This document shows positions 41,575-50,542 of a stretch of 64,000 nt of DNA, one piece after another. The notes beneath the pieces are model-generated. The model searched no databases. It saw only the letters and a program-made list of their open reading frames with translations, and was not told the origin of the DNA. A program made the translations under genes and the position numbers. Source of the DNA: Lewinellaceae bacterium (lineage in GTDB: Bacteria; Bacteroidota; Bacteroidia; Chitinophagales; Saprospiraceae); NCBI GenBank assembly GCA_016708875.1, contig JADJFA010000004.1:62001-126000 (forward strand). Direction: 5' to 3'. The stretch's first letter is position 1; each line of letters begins with the position of its first letter.

Positions 41575-44244
41575 TTATAGTTTAGAAAGACTCTCCTCCA
41601 ATATCTGCACCCTTGCCAAACCATCTGCCATTTTTTTGCGCTCGTTTTCAACCACAGCGGCGGGCGCGCCACTGACAAAACGCTCGTTGGAAAGTTTGCC
41701 TTCAATGGAGCGAATAAAGCCGCGTTGATATTCAAGTTCGTCTTCCAATTTCTTGCGTTCCGCTTCAATATCAATGGTTTGGTTGAGCGTTACGTAGAAT
41801 TTATCCGTTCCCGAGATAAAGGATTTGGCGTTGGCTGGTTCCTCGCTGGAAAGTTCGAGTGATTCAAGTACCGCCATTTTCATCAACATTTCGCGGAAGC
41901 CTTCCTGAGCAAAAAGCGCCCGGGCTGTATCACTGTCTTGCACAGTAATGGTCAATGGATCGCGCGGTTTTACCTGGTTTTGATTGCGCACATCACGGAT
42001 GCCCGTGATGATTGTTTTGGCTGATTCCACCTTGGTAATCAAGGCGTTGTCAAAAGCCACCGATTTGGGATAACGCTGCACACATACATCCTCGCCTTTT
42101 TTCCGCTCTCGGAGTTGGTGCCAGATTTCCTCTGTTACAAAAGGCATGAATGGGTGCAACACGACCATGATTCTGGAATAAATATCCAGGGTGGCCTCAT
42201 AGGTTTCGCGGTCAATAGGCTGTTCATAGCCCGGTTTCACCATCTCCAGATACCAGGCACAGAAATCGTCCCAGATGAAAGTGTAAAGCCCCAGCAATGC
42301 TTCGCTCAAGCGGAATTGCTCAAAATCGGATTCAACCTGCACCAACACTTGCTGGAATTTCTCATTCAGCCAGCGAACCGCCAGGGCATTCTTCTTGACA
42401 ATGTCCTCATTTTCAGCGGATTCAGCTACTTGCCAGCCTTTTACCAAACGCAGCGCGTTCCAGAGTTTGTTGCAAAAGTTGCGACCATTTTCGCAGAGTT
42501 TGTCGTCGAAAAGAATGTCGCCGCCTGCTGCCGCGCTTGACATAAGTCCGTAGCGAACCCCGTCCGCCCCAAAATCTTCCAGCAACTGGAGGGCATCCGG
42601 GGAGTTACCCAAGGATTTGGACATTTTGCGGCGTTGCTTATCACGCACCATGCCCGTAAAATAAACTGCCTGAAATGGCTTTTCACCCCGGAACTCATAG
42701 CCCGCCATGATCATACGCGCCACCCAGAAAAAGATAATATCCCAACCCGTCACCAACACATTGGTGGGGTAATAGTAGGACACTTCGCCATCGGGTTTGT
42801 TAAAACCGTCGAATACAGAGATCGGCCAAAGCCAGGAGGATGCCCAGGTATCGAGCACGTCTTCGTCCTGGCGCAGGTCGTTGAGGGTCAATTGTTTATT
42901 GCCCGTTTGTGATTGTGCTTGAGCAAGAGCTTCTTCCGCAGTGGCCGCCACGAACACGTGGGTTTCTTGACTCAATCCTTCACTTTTCAGGTACCAGGCC
43001 GGGATTTGTTGCCCCCACCAGAGTTGCCGCGAGATGCACCAGTCCCGGAGGTTTTCCATCCAGTTTCGGTAGAGATTCTGGAAATTGGGCGGGTAAAATT
43101 TCACTTCCTCGTCTATCACAGCCTTCAGCGCGGGAGCGCCGAGGTCTGTCATTTTTACAAACCATTGGAGCGAGAGTTTTGGCTCCACAACCGAATTGGT
43201 GCGTTCCGAGCGACCGATGTTTGTTTTGTAATCCTCAATTTTGATCAGGCTTTCACTGCCTTCCAAAAAGCCCTTCATCTGCTTGCGGGCCTCAAAACGG
43301 TCGAGTCCGACGATGGGCAAGAATTCGCATTTGTCATTGATCTTGCCATCATCAGCAATGGTATCTATTACTTCAAGTTTGTGCCGTTGCCCCACCTCGT
43401 AATCGTTCGGGTCGTGCGCCGGGGTAATTTTCAAAGCCCCTGTTCCAAACTCAATATCAACATAATCGTCTGCAATAACCGGGATAGGTCGGCCAATCAA
43501 AGGAATCAAAACCTGTTGTCCCACCAATTTTTTGTAACGTGGGTCTTTGGGATTTACAGCAATGGCTACGTCGGCAAAAATGGTTTCGGGTCGCTGCGTT
43601 GCAATGGTTACGCCTGGGCCGCCGTCGGCACTTTTGTATTGAATATGATACAGTTGTGCGTTTTCTTCATTGTGGATAACCTCCTCGTTGGAAAGCACCG
43701 TTTTGGCTTCGGTGTCCCAGTTTACCATGCGGAGTCCGCGATAGAGTTTGTCTTTTTTGTAGAGGTCTATAAACACCCGAATCACATCATTATAATAGCC
43801 TTTATCCATGGTAAAAGCCGTCCGATCCCAATCGCAGGATGCGCCTAGTTTGCGCAATTGGTGCAGGATGATGCCGCCGTATTTTTCCTTCCACTGGTAA
43901 GCATACTCCATAAACTGCTCCCGAGTGATGTCGGCCTTGCGCAGTTTTTTCTCCTCTCTAAGCCAATGCACGACCTTGGCTTCCGTGGCAATGCTGGCAT
44001 GGTCAGTACCCGGCACCCAGCAGGCGTTTTTGCCATCAAGCCGGGCTTTGCGAATCAAAATGTCCTGAATCGTATTGTTGAGCATGTGCCCCATGTGTAG
44101 CACCCCCGTCACATTGGGCGGCGGAATGACAATGGTGAACGGCTCACGCTCATCGGGCACAGAGCGGAAATAGCCCTGGCTTTCCCAGTGGGCATACCAG
44201 CGTTCTTCAATTTCGGAGGGCGTGTAGCGGGCGGTGAGTTCCAT
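41575..44244 (-). CDS. valS: Valyl-tRNA synthetase
   Basis: Charges tRNA-Val. The ATG at 44244 gives MELTARYTPSEIEERWYAHW; an open frame 88 codons longer runs through a 17-base tandem repeat and the promoter and is not coding. The class I signature is PPNVTGVLHMGHM (HMGH 50-53) and the second is RRKMSKSLGNSPD. The editing domain includes TIATQRPETIFADVAIAV. The C-terminus (about 815-889) is the expected coiled-coil tRNA-binding arm (LEDELEYQRGFIRSIEGKLS). The 889-residue length is normal. Intact. Confidence 0.98.
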   Translation of the reverse strand: MELTARYTPSEIEERWYAHWESQGYFRSVPDEREPFTIVIPPPNVTGVLHMGHMLNNTIQDILIRKARLDGKNACWVPGTDHASIATEAKVVHWLREEKKLRKADITREQFMEYAYQWKEKYGGIILHQLRKLGASCDWDRTAFTMDKGYYNDVIRVFIDLYKKDKLYRGLRMVNWDTEAKTVLSNEEVIHNEENAQLYHIQYKSADGGPGVTIATQRPETIFADVAIAVNPKDPRYKKLVGQQVLIPLIGRPIPVIADDYVDIEFGTGALKITPAHDPNDYEVGQRHKLEVIDTIADDGKINDKCEFLPIVGLDRFEARKQMKGFLEGSESLIKIEDYKTNIGRSERTNSVVEPKLSLQWFVKMTDLGAPALKAVIDEEVKFYPPNFQNLYRNWMENLRDWCISRQLWWGQQIPAWYLKSEGLSQETHVFVAATAEEALAQAQSQTGNKQLTLNDLRQDEDVLDTWASSWLWPISVFDGFNKPDGEVSYYYPTNVLVTGWDIIFFWVARMIMAGYEFRGEKPFQAVYFTGMVRDKQRRKMSKSLGNSPDALQLLEDFGADGVRYGLMSSAAAGGDILFDDKLCENGRNFCNKLWNALRLVKGWQVAESAENEDIVKKNALAVRWLNEKFQQVLVQVESDFEQFRLSEALLGLYTFIWDDFCAWYLEMVKPGYEQPIDRETYEATLDIYSRIMVVLHPFMPFVTEEIWHQLRERKKGEDVCVQRYPKSVAFDNALITKVESAKTIITGIRDVRNQNQVKPRDPLTITVQDSDTARALFAQEGFREMLMKMAVLESLELSSEEPANAKSFISGTDKFYVTLNQTIDIEAERKKLEDELEYQRGFIRSIEGKLSNERFVSGAPAAVVENERKKMADGLARVQILEESLSKL

Positions 44245-44248
44245 GTTT

Positions 44249-44322
44249 CGATTGATTCGATTTTTCGATTGATTCGATTTTTCGATTGATTCGATTTTTC
44301 GATTGATTCGATTTTTCGATTG
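44249..44322. repeat. 17-base tandem repeat in the valS leader
   Basis: Four exact copies of CGATTGATTCGATTTTT (44249-44265, 44266-44282, 44283-44299, 44300-44316) and a 6-base partial copy. It starts 4 bases upstream of the valS ATG and lies inside the transcribed leader if the -7 box at 44395 is used. The unit is not a multiple of three. Confidence 0.97.
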
Positions 44323-44637
44323 GCGTTCCAAGCATTGTTTGGAAAGCCGGGTTTTAGCAAAGGTGATTTTGGCAGAAATTTGGGAAAAGGAGGGCAAAGG
44401 TAATAAAAGACGCTGGACATGGGACGTTATCCATTGCACATTGGACATGCTACACCCCACTCTCAGGGTAGACACATGAATATTTAGAACGATGTTCAGC
44501 CCAATCATCCATCATAATTTCAAAAATCGCCCATCACTTCAAAAATCAATCCCGAAAACTCGGGATACTCGTCAATCGTCAATCAAAAAAATTCTGCAAT
44601 GCTCAAATATCACTTCTTAAAATTCATGCGTCTGCCC
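44323..44637. other. valS to DUF2452 intergenic region
   Basis: No gene is seen. It holds the probable valS promoter (44395-44402), two GGACAT words (44414-44419 and 44443-44448, one within GGACATGGGACG), and a small hairpin TCCCGA/TCGGGA near 44550-44565. The open frame across it in the valS direction has no coding character. Confidence 0.6.
44395..44402 (-). promoter_or_regulatory. -7 promoter box of valS
   Basis: The minus strand reads TACCTTTG, an exact TAnnTTTG. Transcription from here would give a leader of about 145 bases that includes the 17-base tandem repeat and would exclude the longer open frame. Confidence 0.5.
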
Positions 44638-45105
44638 TTACACCCCTCCATCCATCACCTCCCAGGTATGATCCCCCAATAAACGCACCGTGGCCAGGTG
44701 CTCATACGGTGCTTTACTTCCCCATTCCCATGGAGCAATCATGGAGAGCAGGTGCGTCCCATCGGATTTGCGCTGGTAGAGGTGATAAATATGGTGGATA
44801 ACTGGTTGGAAAGGAATTTCCGATTGGTAAATAACCTCGGAGACTTCCATGCGCGAATTGAGCGACTTGGCCTGGTTCATCAGTGTCTCCATTTGTTTGC
44901 GGAGCTGCTCCATTTGCCGGTCGGTCTGGTCGTACATCGCCGTCATGGCGTTGCCACGGATGCGCCCTTTGTCTTCCGGGCGGATGACAGCCCCACCTGC
45001 TGTGTGGGCATAGGGTAACAAGCCGGGCGTTTCGGTCACTTTGTCTTTGTCAATCGGATTCACGAAAGCCTGTTCGTCTGTTTTTGGTTCTTTCTTTTTT
45101 GCCAT
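44638..45105 (-). CDS. DUF2452 family protein
   Basis: 155 residues, the usual length of DUF2452. It shows the core FVNPIDKDKVTETPGLLPYA, then HTAGGAVIRPEDKGRIRGNA and a coiled-coil segment (about 58-88, DRQMEQLRKQMETLMNQAKS). SEVIYQSEIPFQPVIHHIYH and APWEWGSKAPYEHLATVRLL end the domain. No signal peptide or membrane helix. The family is common in Bacteroidota without an assigned function. It is 38 bases downstream of tamL and may share its transcript. Confidence 0.88.
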   Translation of the reverse strand: MAKKKEPKTDEQAFVNPIDKDKVTETPGLLPYAHTAGGAVIRPEDKGRIRGNAMTAMYDQTDRQMEQLRKQMETLMNQAKSLNSRMEVSEVIYQSEIPFQPVIHHIYHLYQRKSDGTHLLSMIAPWEWGSKAPYEHLATVRLLGDHTWEVMDGGV

Positions 45106-45143
45106 GGGGCAAAGGTCGTGAATTGGATAGAATCAGTTCACAA

Positions 45144-47477
45144 TCAAAATGGATATCCAAAAGAGAAATTCCAGTTCAAATTATCCTTACGCCAGCTGCG
45201 TTTGCCAAAATTCAGGTCGTTTTTTACCCAGCGTTGTCCCTCGGGCAAGTATGGTTTTGACAAGGGAATAGCCAGATCGAGTCGTAACACAAAGAACCCA
45301 AGATTCACCCGAAGGCCCACGCCCGTACCCACGGCCAACTCTTTGTAAAAACGATTCAGCCGGAACTGCGATTCCTCGGTAGCCCCCGGGCCAGAGGTGA
45401 GCCAAATATTGCCCGCATCTATAAAAAACGCCAATTCGGGATAGCGCCCGAGCGGCATTCGGTATTCTAAACTGCTCTCAATCAAAAGGTTACCCGTGTA
45501 ATTGCCCACTTTCAAACCATCGGAATCAGTTTCACGGGCTACACTACCTGGCCCCACTGTGCGTGGTGCAAAGGCCCGGACACTGGATGCTCCGCCAATC
45601 ACAAAACGGTCGAGCAGGGCTATGTTGCCGTCGGGGCGAAGCGGTATGCCTGCGCCCACGGCCATCCGAAAAGCGAGCACATTTCGTCCGTGTGTCTTTT
45701 GATATTGTCGGTAATCCGACTCAACAAACAAGTTGAACGGGCTTTCCAAAGGATAATCACTGGGCAGGTATCGGTTGCCGATATAGCCGCTGACCTGGCC
45801 TGCAAAACGCTGCCTGAAATAAACAGTGAGTCGCCGGGCCGGCTCCAGGCGCTGATCGAATGTAAAGGTGTAATTGGGCTTATATTCCAAAAAAGTCAAC
45901 AGTGCCCGGGAGGTTCCGGTCGAATCATTAGGGATATCCTCGATCAATTGCTGGCGAATACTCCTATCACTGGCCGTGGAATATTGAAGCCCAAGGCTGA
46001 GCGGATTTGCGGCGTGGACTACAGAGCCTCGGCGGTTTTTTTTCCACAAATACCCCCCCTCCACTCCAATACGCTGGAAACTCAATCCAAATTCGCCCAA
46101 TTCCGGCAAATCATATCGGAAACGATTGGTTTCGTGGCGAAGGCTGAACTGAGTGGTGCCAAATGCCAGATTTCGTTTTTCTGGCAGGAACAATAGTTGG
46201 GGCAAACTGATCCGCGCAGAAGCATCGCTGACAAGGAAATCTTCGAAATCAAAATTGTCCTTGTTGGTGCGCAGATACGCTCCGTTCAGGGCGATTGATA
46301 GTGCTTCGGCGCCCCGAAAGGCGTTGCGGTGGTGGTAGGCCGCGCCAAGTCGCAGCCCATAGTAAAAACTCGGCGAAAACACCGCAGACAGCGTGGCTTC
46401 CACTCTTTCCGGGCGATGCGGGGTTAGAAAAACCTTGGCATCCAATAGCGTATCGGCTTCCGGCGACACATCAAAGCGGATGTTTACAAACTTGTACAGG
46501 TTCAAGTTCAATAACCTGTAAATAGTCGTTTGATAGTCGTGAAACGAGTAAAACTCGCCACAACGAAGGAAAATCTGTTTGTTTATGACCTCTGGCTTGG
46601 TCCTCAATTGGTGATAGACATACTGCACGCAGCCAATCCGCAAAGTGTCGGTTTGGTGCTGCGTTGAATCGGTCTTTCGAGCCAAATCGTAGTCCGGATA
46701 AACGGTGATGGAAGCCACTCGATAGCGCTGCTTTTCTCGTTCGCCGACTTCCTTTTTTACCCGTAGTGTCAGGTTCATATCGCCCGGAGGATGCAGAGTA
46801 TCGGCTTCAAACAACAAGTTGTCGGGAGAAAAATAGTACCATCCGTAGTTGCGGAGGGTATCGGTCAGCCTTTGACGTTCGGCAATCAGGTTTTCCAGAT
46901 AGTAGGGCTGTGGTGGCTGCGCCAGCGAATTCGGTCTCAGATCGTAGATCGTGCGCATCAGAATACTGGAGTCGAATGGAAATACCACCTTGTCCAACAA
47001 TTCGCGTGGACTTCGCACCTGCACCTCGTAGTGCAATTTCATTTTACGCCTGCTTGGTTTTTCAGAAGATGTGATTTTAACTTTAAAAAATCCATCGTTG
47101 GCGGCGCGCTCGATTAGTAATTCGCGATGGCGGTTTGCAGTTTTGGGCTCGTACAAAACAGGTGCTTCCCCCAAACGGCCAGCAATGAAACTGCCAAAAC
47201 TATTGGGTCGGCTGTTTTTGAACATATTGTGCATCACAAGACGGGGTCGCATCCAAAGTATCTTTTTGTTTGGCCTTGGCAATATGACGGCTTTTTTCAG
47301 GTCAGTTTTGAGCAGTTTAGTCGAACCTATATGATCCTCTTTTTTGATTTTTATTTTAGCGCCGAGGTAGAGTCGCTCCCCTTTTTGCAGACGGCCAGTG
47401 CCCGTGCAAGCAGCGCACAATATTGCGGCGAAAGCCAGCAAACCAAAAATCTTCCATCGGTCATTAAACGGTTTCAT
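45144..47477 (-). CDS. TamL, Bacteroidota TamA-like outer-membrane lipoprotein (BamA family)
   Basis: 777 residues. The N-terminus has a lipoprotein signal (LLAFAAILCAAC, probable acylated Cys24), followed by short POTRA-like domains (about 30-370: TGTGRLQKGERLYLGAKIKI, LHYEVQVRSPRELLDKV, LRIGCVQYVYHQLRTK). A BamA/D15 barrel (about 375-777) includes the lid-type motif GGASSVRAFAPRTVGPGS and ends NWNFSFGYPF with the terminal Phe. In Bacteroidota this lipoprotein works with TamB in outer-membrane assembly. It overlaps the tamB stop by 4 bases, so translation is probably coupled. It is intact while tamB is not. Confidence 0.88.
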   Translation of the reverse strand: MKPFNDRWKIFGLLAFAAILCAACTGTGRLQKGERLYLGAKIKIKKEDHIGSTKLLKTDLKKAVILPRPNKKILWMRPRLVMHNMFKNSRPNSFGSFIAGRLGEAPVLYEPKTANRHRELLIERAANDGFFKVKITSSEKPSRRKMKLHYEVQVRSPRELLDKVVFPFDSSILMRTIYDLRPNSLAQPPQPYYLENLIAERQRLTDTLRNYGWYYFSPDNLLFEADTLHPPGDMNLTLRVKKEVGEREKQRYRVASITVYPDYDLARKTDSTQHQTDTLRIGCVQYVYHQLRTKPEVINKQIFLRCGEFYSFHDYQTTIYRLLNLNLYKFVNIRFDVSPEADTLLDAKVFLTPHRPERVEATLSAVFSPSFYYGLRLGAAYHHRNAFRGAEALSIALNGAYLRTNKDNFDFEDFLVSDASARISLPQLLFLPEKRNLAFGTTQFSLRHETNRFRYDLPELGEFGLSFQRIGVEGGYLWKKNRRGSVVHAANPLSLGLQYSTASDRSIRQQLIEDIPNDSTGTSRALLTFLEYKPNYTFTFDQRLEPARRLTVYFRQRFAGQVSGYIGNRYLPSDYPLESPFNLFVESDYRQYQKTHGRNVLAFRMAVGAGIPLRPDGNIALLDRFVIGGASSVRAFAPRTVGPGSVARETDSDGLKVGNYTGNLLIESSLEYRMPLGRYPELAFFIDAGNIWLTSGPGATEESQFRLNRFYKELAVGTGVGLRVNLGFFVLRLDLAIPLSKPYLPEGQRWVKNDLNFGKRSWRKDNLNWNFSFGYPF

Positions 47478-50400
47478 CTTTTTCGTTTTTTGCCGCCAAA
47501 TTCTTTGGTAATGATGAATCCGGCCCCTGAATTGCGGAGATTTGCCGAGGAAGCGTTGAGCAGTTCAAAACCTCGTTCAGAAAACACCGTGACTTTTAGA
47601 TCCCCTTTGGGCGTTAATGCATATTCCACCGAAGCATTTTCCAGGGCACTGGTCGCCTCATCTCCGTTTCCACTCACAGTTGTCCCACCTGAAAGTTTAA
47701 AGGTCAGGCGATCTTCAAAAAATGATTTTTGCAAGCGAAGTTGGTAGTTGGTAGAGCCTTCGGCCTGGCTTGTACCGCTATTGGTCGAGCCATCCGTGGT
47801 CGCAAAATCCACGTCAACAAAGGTCAGGTACTGATCGGCCAAAGCGTTTATTTGTCCCGTCAGGAAGCTCGTCAGGCCTGTTTGCAAGGGATTTCCACCG
47901 CCGCTGAGACTCGTGCTGCCTACTGTTTCGCCAATGAAATTGCGCAGCAACAACACCCCAAACACCTGTCGTGATAGCAAATTCTTGTCGTTGTTGACAT
48001 TGCTTAAAGCGTTCTCCACGAGGCCCGATTGTTGGTTGCCAAAAGTGGAACCGAAGGCATCCTGCTTTTCTGCCGAGGCATAAATGAATTCAAAATTGAC
48101 GTCAGGCTGGGTTGCCGACCCTTTCACAGTTGTTTGCAAAAAAAATGTTTGAGGTCTTCTATAAAGCGCTGCTTCTTCCGTAGACGCTACAGACAATTGA
48201 TTGACAACCAATGGATAAGGGGATGCTTTGAATTTGTATCGCGCCTTTAGATCCAACTCCGGGTAGCGCACATCGCCCGTCCAGGTTATGGTACTGCCAG
48301 TGCTTACCTCGAAGCTTCGTTTCACCACCGATTGGTAGGAATAATTGTACGTCCCGCGCACCAATTCCACCTGTCCGGCCAAAGTCATGTTGCCATTTGA
48401 CAGCATATCCAATTGTAGTCTGCCAGTCGCCTTTCCCCGAAAATCGTCGCCTGTCACAGGGTTGATCACGCTGTTAATGGTCAAATTGGAGTCAATTTCG
48501 ATGCTGGCGCTGAGGGTGAATGGCTGTTTACCAACAGGCGCATCGTAAATTGGTGGACGAAGGTATTGGCGCGGCGGAGGCAAAAAGTACACAATGCCCT
48601 CGTGTTGAAGGGCTTGTGTGGCTACATCATAAACGTAGGTAAAACTGGATTCCTTTGCCGTTTTAAGCGCCAATTGGATATCCGGATTACTCAAAGGTCC
48701 GCGAATGGTGCCATCGAGGGAGACGTAGAGTTCTCCAAAATACACCGGATTTTGTTGCCGGGTGGAGTTCAGCACCTGCCAGCGATCCGCGTGCAGGGTC
48801 AGATTGGTTTGGATGTCTGTCCAGTCTTTGGAGGTTATTTTACCATTGATTTCCAAAGTTTTATTGTACGGATCGCGCAGGGTTAAGCCATCCACCCGCA
48901 CTCCGGTTTCAGTAAATTCCAGGGGTGTTTCGCTCAATTGGTACCGCACATTCGTAAGCGCAGGCCTGAAAAAAGTCTCGTGCAATTGCATCTTGCCGCG
49001 TACTTGCGGGGCATCTGCCGTGCCCTTGATTTTAAGGTGAGCCTCTGCCCAGCCTTCTAATTCCAGGAAAATGCTGGTTACAAAAATGTCGAAGTTGTTG
49101 TAGTTCAAACGATCAATATCCACTGCGAAATCCAGCCCTGTTTTGTTGCCTGCCAATTTTTTGGTCGCTCCTTCAATTTGGATAGATTGGCCGTTCCCCG
49201 TCATTTTCAATTGTTTGATTTCCATATTACCGGGTACTATACGGATCTCATTTTCAGCATTCACCGCCCATTCTTTGTAGTCAATAATCTGACGCGGCGA
49301 TAAAGAGATCCGCGTTTCCTTGGTTTTATTGTTTAACAATCCTTGTAGTTCAAGCAGAAATCGTTCGCGGCCATCATCACTGGAGGCTTTGAATGACACA
49401 TCGGCGACATTGTCCAAAAACCGTCCGTTCAAGACTGCATTTTCGATAAAATCTTGTTCGCCGCGTTTCACCAATGGAGTCGTCATCACAAACAAAGCCG
49501 CTGTGTCGCCCGCGTAGGAACGCAGGTTGAGCGAGTCAATATCCCATGTGGTGTACACAATTTTTGGCGCCTGAATACTGAGGTTGAAATAGTTGCGCTG
49601 TCCCACCAGAGAGCCTTCCAACTTTACTGGATCAAGTTTGGTCAATCCTGGGACTAGGCCCGTGGTCAATACCTCCGTCTTCAGTAAATGCAATTTTACC
49701 GAAAGGGAATCAGTACTCACGGGCGGCATGGAAGCCGTTCGATCTACTATAAAATATTGGTCTGCAATGTTGGCGATGGTAGTTGATAAATCAGTCAAAG
49801 AAAAATACCCTTTGATCTCGCCTTCCAGCCAGTCGGATGCAATGTTGATGTTGTTTTGGCGATTGTCCAGTTTAATATCCAATGTCAGATCGCCGGGTTG
49901 AATATGTACCGTATCGTACTGTAAATCAATCGTTTCGATCTTAACCAGAGCCGTCAGTGTGTCTACTGACAAGCCTTCGGAATGGGCAAGGATACGCATA
50001 CAAACGGTGGTAGGACGGTTGACCCAGCCGAATTCCCGCATGTCTATACAATTCAGTGCGATATCCAGGTCTAAAACTGGAATGTTGGTACTGAAATCTC
50101 CCGCAGCCCGAATCCGCACGGCAACCCGTTCATCAGGCGATTGCAGCCCGCCGCTGAATTGTTTGCCCTTAACATCGCCGTCAAACGTGATGTCGCGCAA
50201 AATGAGGTTGTCCCAAATGAGGGAGTCAAATTTTCCTGTCAACTTCATACTGGCCGTTTTGCCCAATTGAAAGCCTTCTCCACTAAGATGCACCTTTAAA
50301 CCCAGCGTTTTTAGCGGACGCAAAGTGGTATCCACGGCCAGTCGGTTGACAAGCAGGTTTTGAGCCACGAGATCCATTTGATAAGTACTGTCGAGCAGCG

Positions 50401-50542
50401 TGCCATCCAAAAGGATTTCACCCAATCCCCCCAAACCAAGTTTAATCTTTCCCGCGGCATCTTTCACCGTGCCTTTCGCCTGCCCATTTACCTGCGTAAA
50501 ATCGGGCAGGTGGAGTACTTTATTGACAACGGAATCTGGCAA
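47474..50542 (-). CDS. tamB: TamB (translocation and assembly module), C-terminal part, frameshifted gene
   Basis: 1022-residue frame with the long repetitive beta-taco of TamB and the C-terminal DUF490 domain (LTINSVINPVTGDDFRGKAT, GRLQLDMLSNGNMTLAGQVE, VRGTYNYSYQSVVKRSFEVS, YPELDLKARYKFKASPYPLV, LLRNFIGE, RLTFKLSGGT). TamB spans the periplasm and cooperates with TamA/TamL. The nominal start is not real: the preceding frame (50520-52331) continues into it after removing one base near 50579, giving VNFNGSLARQEILGYLPDSV. Its last 4 bases overlap the tamL start. Confidence 0.88.
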   Translation of the reverse strand: MPDSVVNKVLHLPDFTQVNGQAKGTVKDAAGKIKLGLGGLGEILLDGTLLDSTYQMDLVAQNLLVNRLAVDTTLRPLKTLGLKVHLSGEGFQLGKTASMKLTGKFDSLIWDNLILRDITFDGDVKGKQFSGGLQSPDERVAVRIRAAGDFSTNIPVLDLDIALNCIDMREFGWVNRPTTVCMRILAHSEGLSVDTLTALVKIETIDLQYDTVHIQPGDLTLDIKLDNRQNNINIASDWLEGEIKGYFSLTDLSTTIANIADQYFIVDRTASMPPVSTDSLSVKLHLLKTEVLTTGLVPGLTKLDPVKLEGSLVGQRNYFNLSIQAPKIVYTTWDIDSLNLRSYAGDTAALFVMTTPLVKRGEQDFIENAVLNGRFLDNVADVSFKASSDDGRERFLLELQGLLNNKTKETRISLSPRQIIDYKEWAVNAENEIRIVPGNMEIKQLKMTGNGQSIQIEGATKKLAGNKTGLDFAVDIDRLNYNNFDIFVTSIFLELEGWAEAHLKIKGTADAPQVRGKMQLHETFFRPALTNVRYQLSETPLEFTETGVRVDGLTLRDPYNKTLEINGKITSKDWTDIQTNLTLHADRWQVLNSTRQQNPVYFGELYVSLDGTIRGPLSNPDIQLALKTAKESSFTYVYDVATQALQHEGIVYFLPPPRQYLRPPIYDAPVGKQPFTLSASIEIDSNLTINSVINPVTGDDFRGKATGRLQLDMLSNGNMTLAGQVELVRGTYNYSYQSVVKRSFEVSTGSTITWTGDVRYPELDLKARYKFKASPYPLVVNQLSVASTEEAALYRRPQTFFLQTTVKGSATQPDVNFEFIYASAEKQDAFGSTFGNQQSGLVENALSNVNNDKNLLSRQVFGVLLLRNFIGETVGSTSLSGGGNPLQTGLTSFLTGQINALADQYLTFVDVDFATTDGSTNSGTSQAEGSTNYQLRLQKSFFEDRLTFKLSGGTTVSGNGDEATSALENASVEYALTPKGDLKVTVFSERGFELLNASSANLRNSGAGFIITKEFGGKKRKR

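Noticed and set aside
42913..43848. 311-codon open frame antisense to valS
   Set aside because: No domain character; valS is intact on the opposite strand.
44249..44322. Coding repeat at the N-terminus of valS (open frame from 44508)
   Set aside because: The synthetase signature starts at 44244, the unit is 17 bases, and a promoter box lies inside the longer frame.
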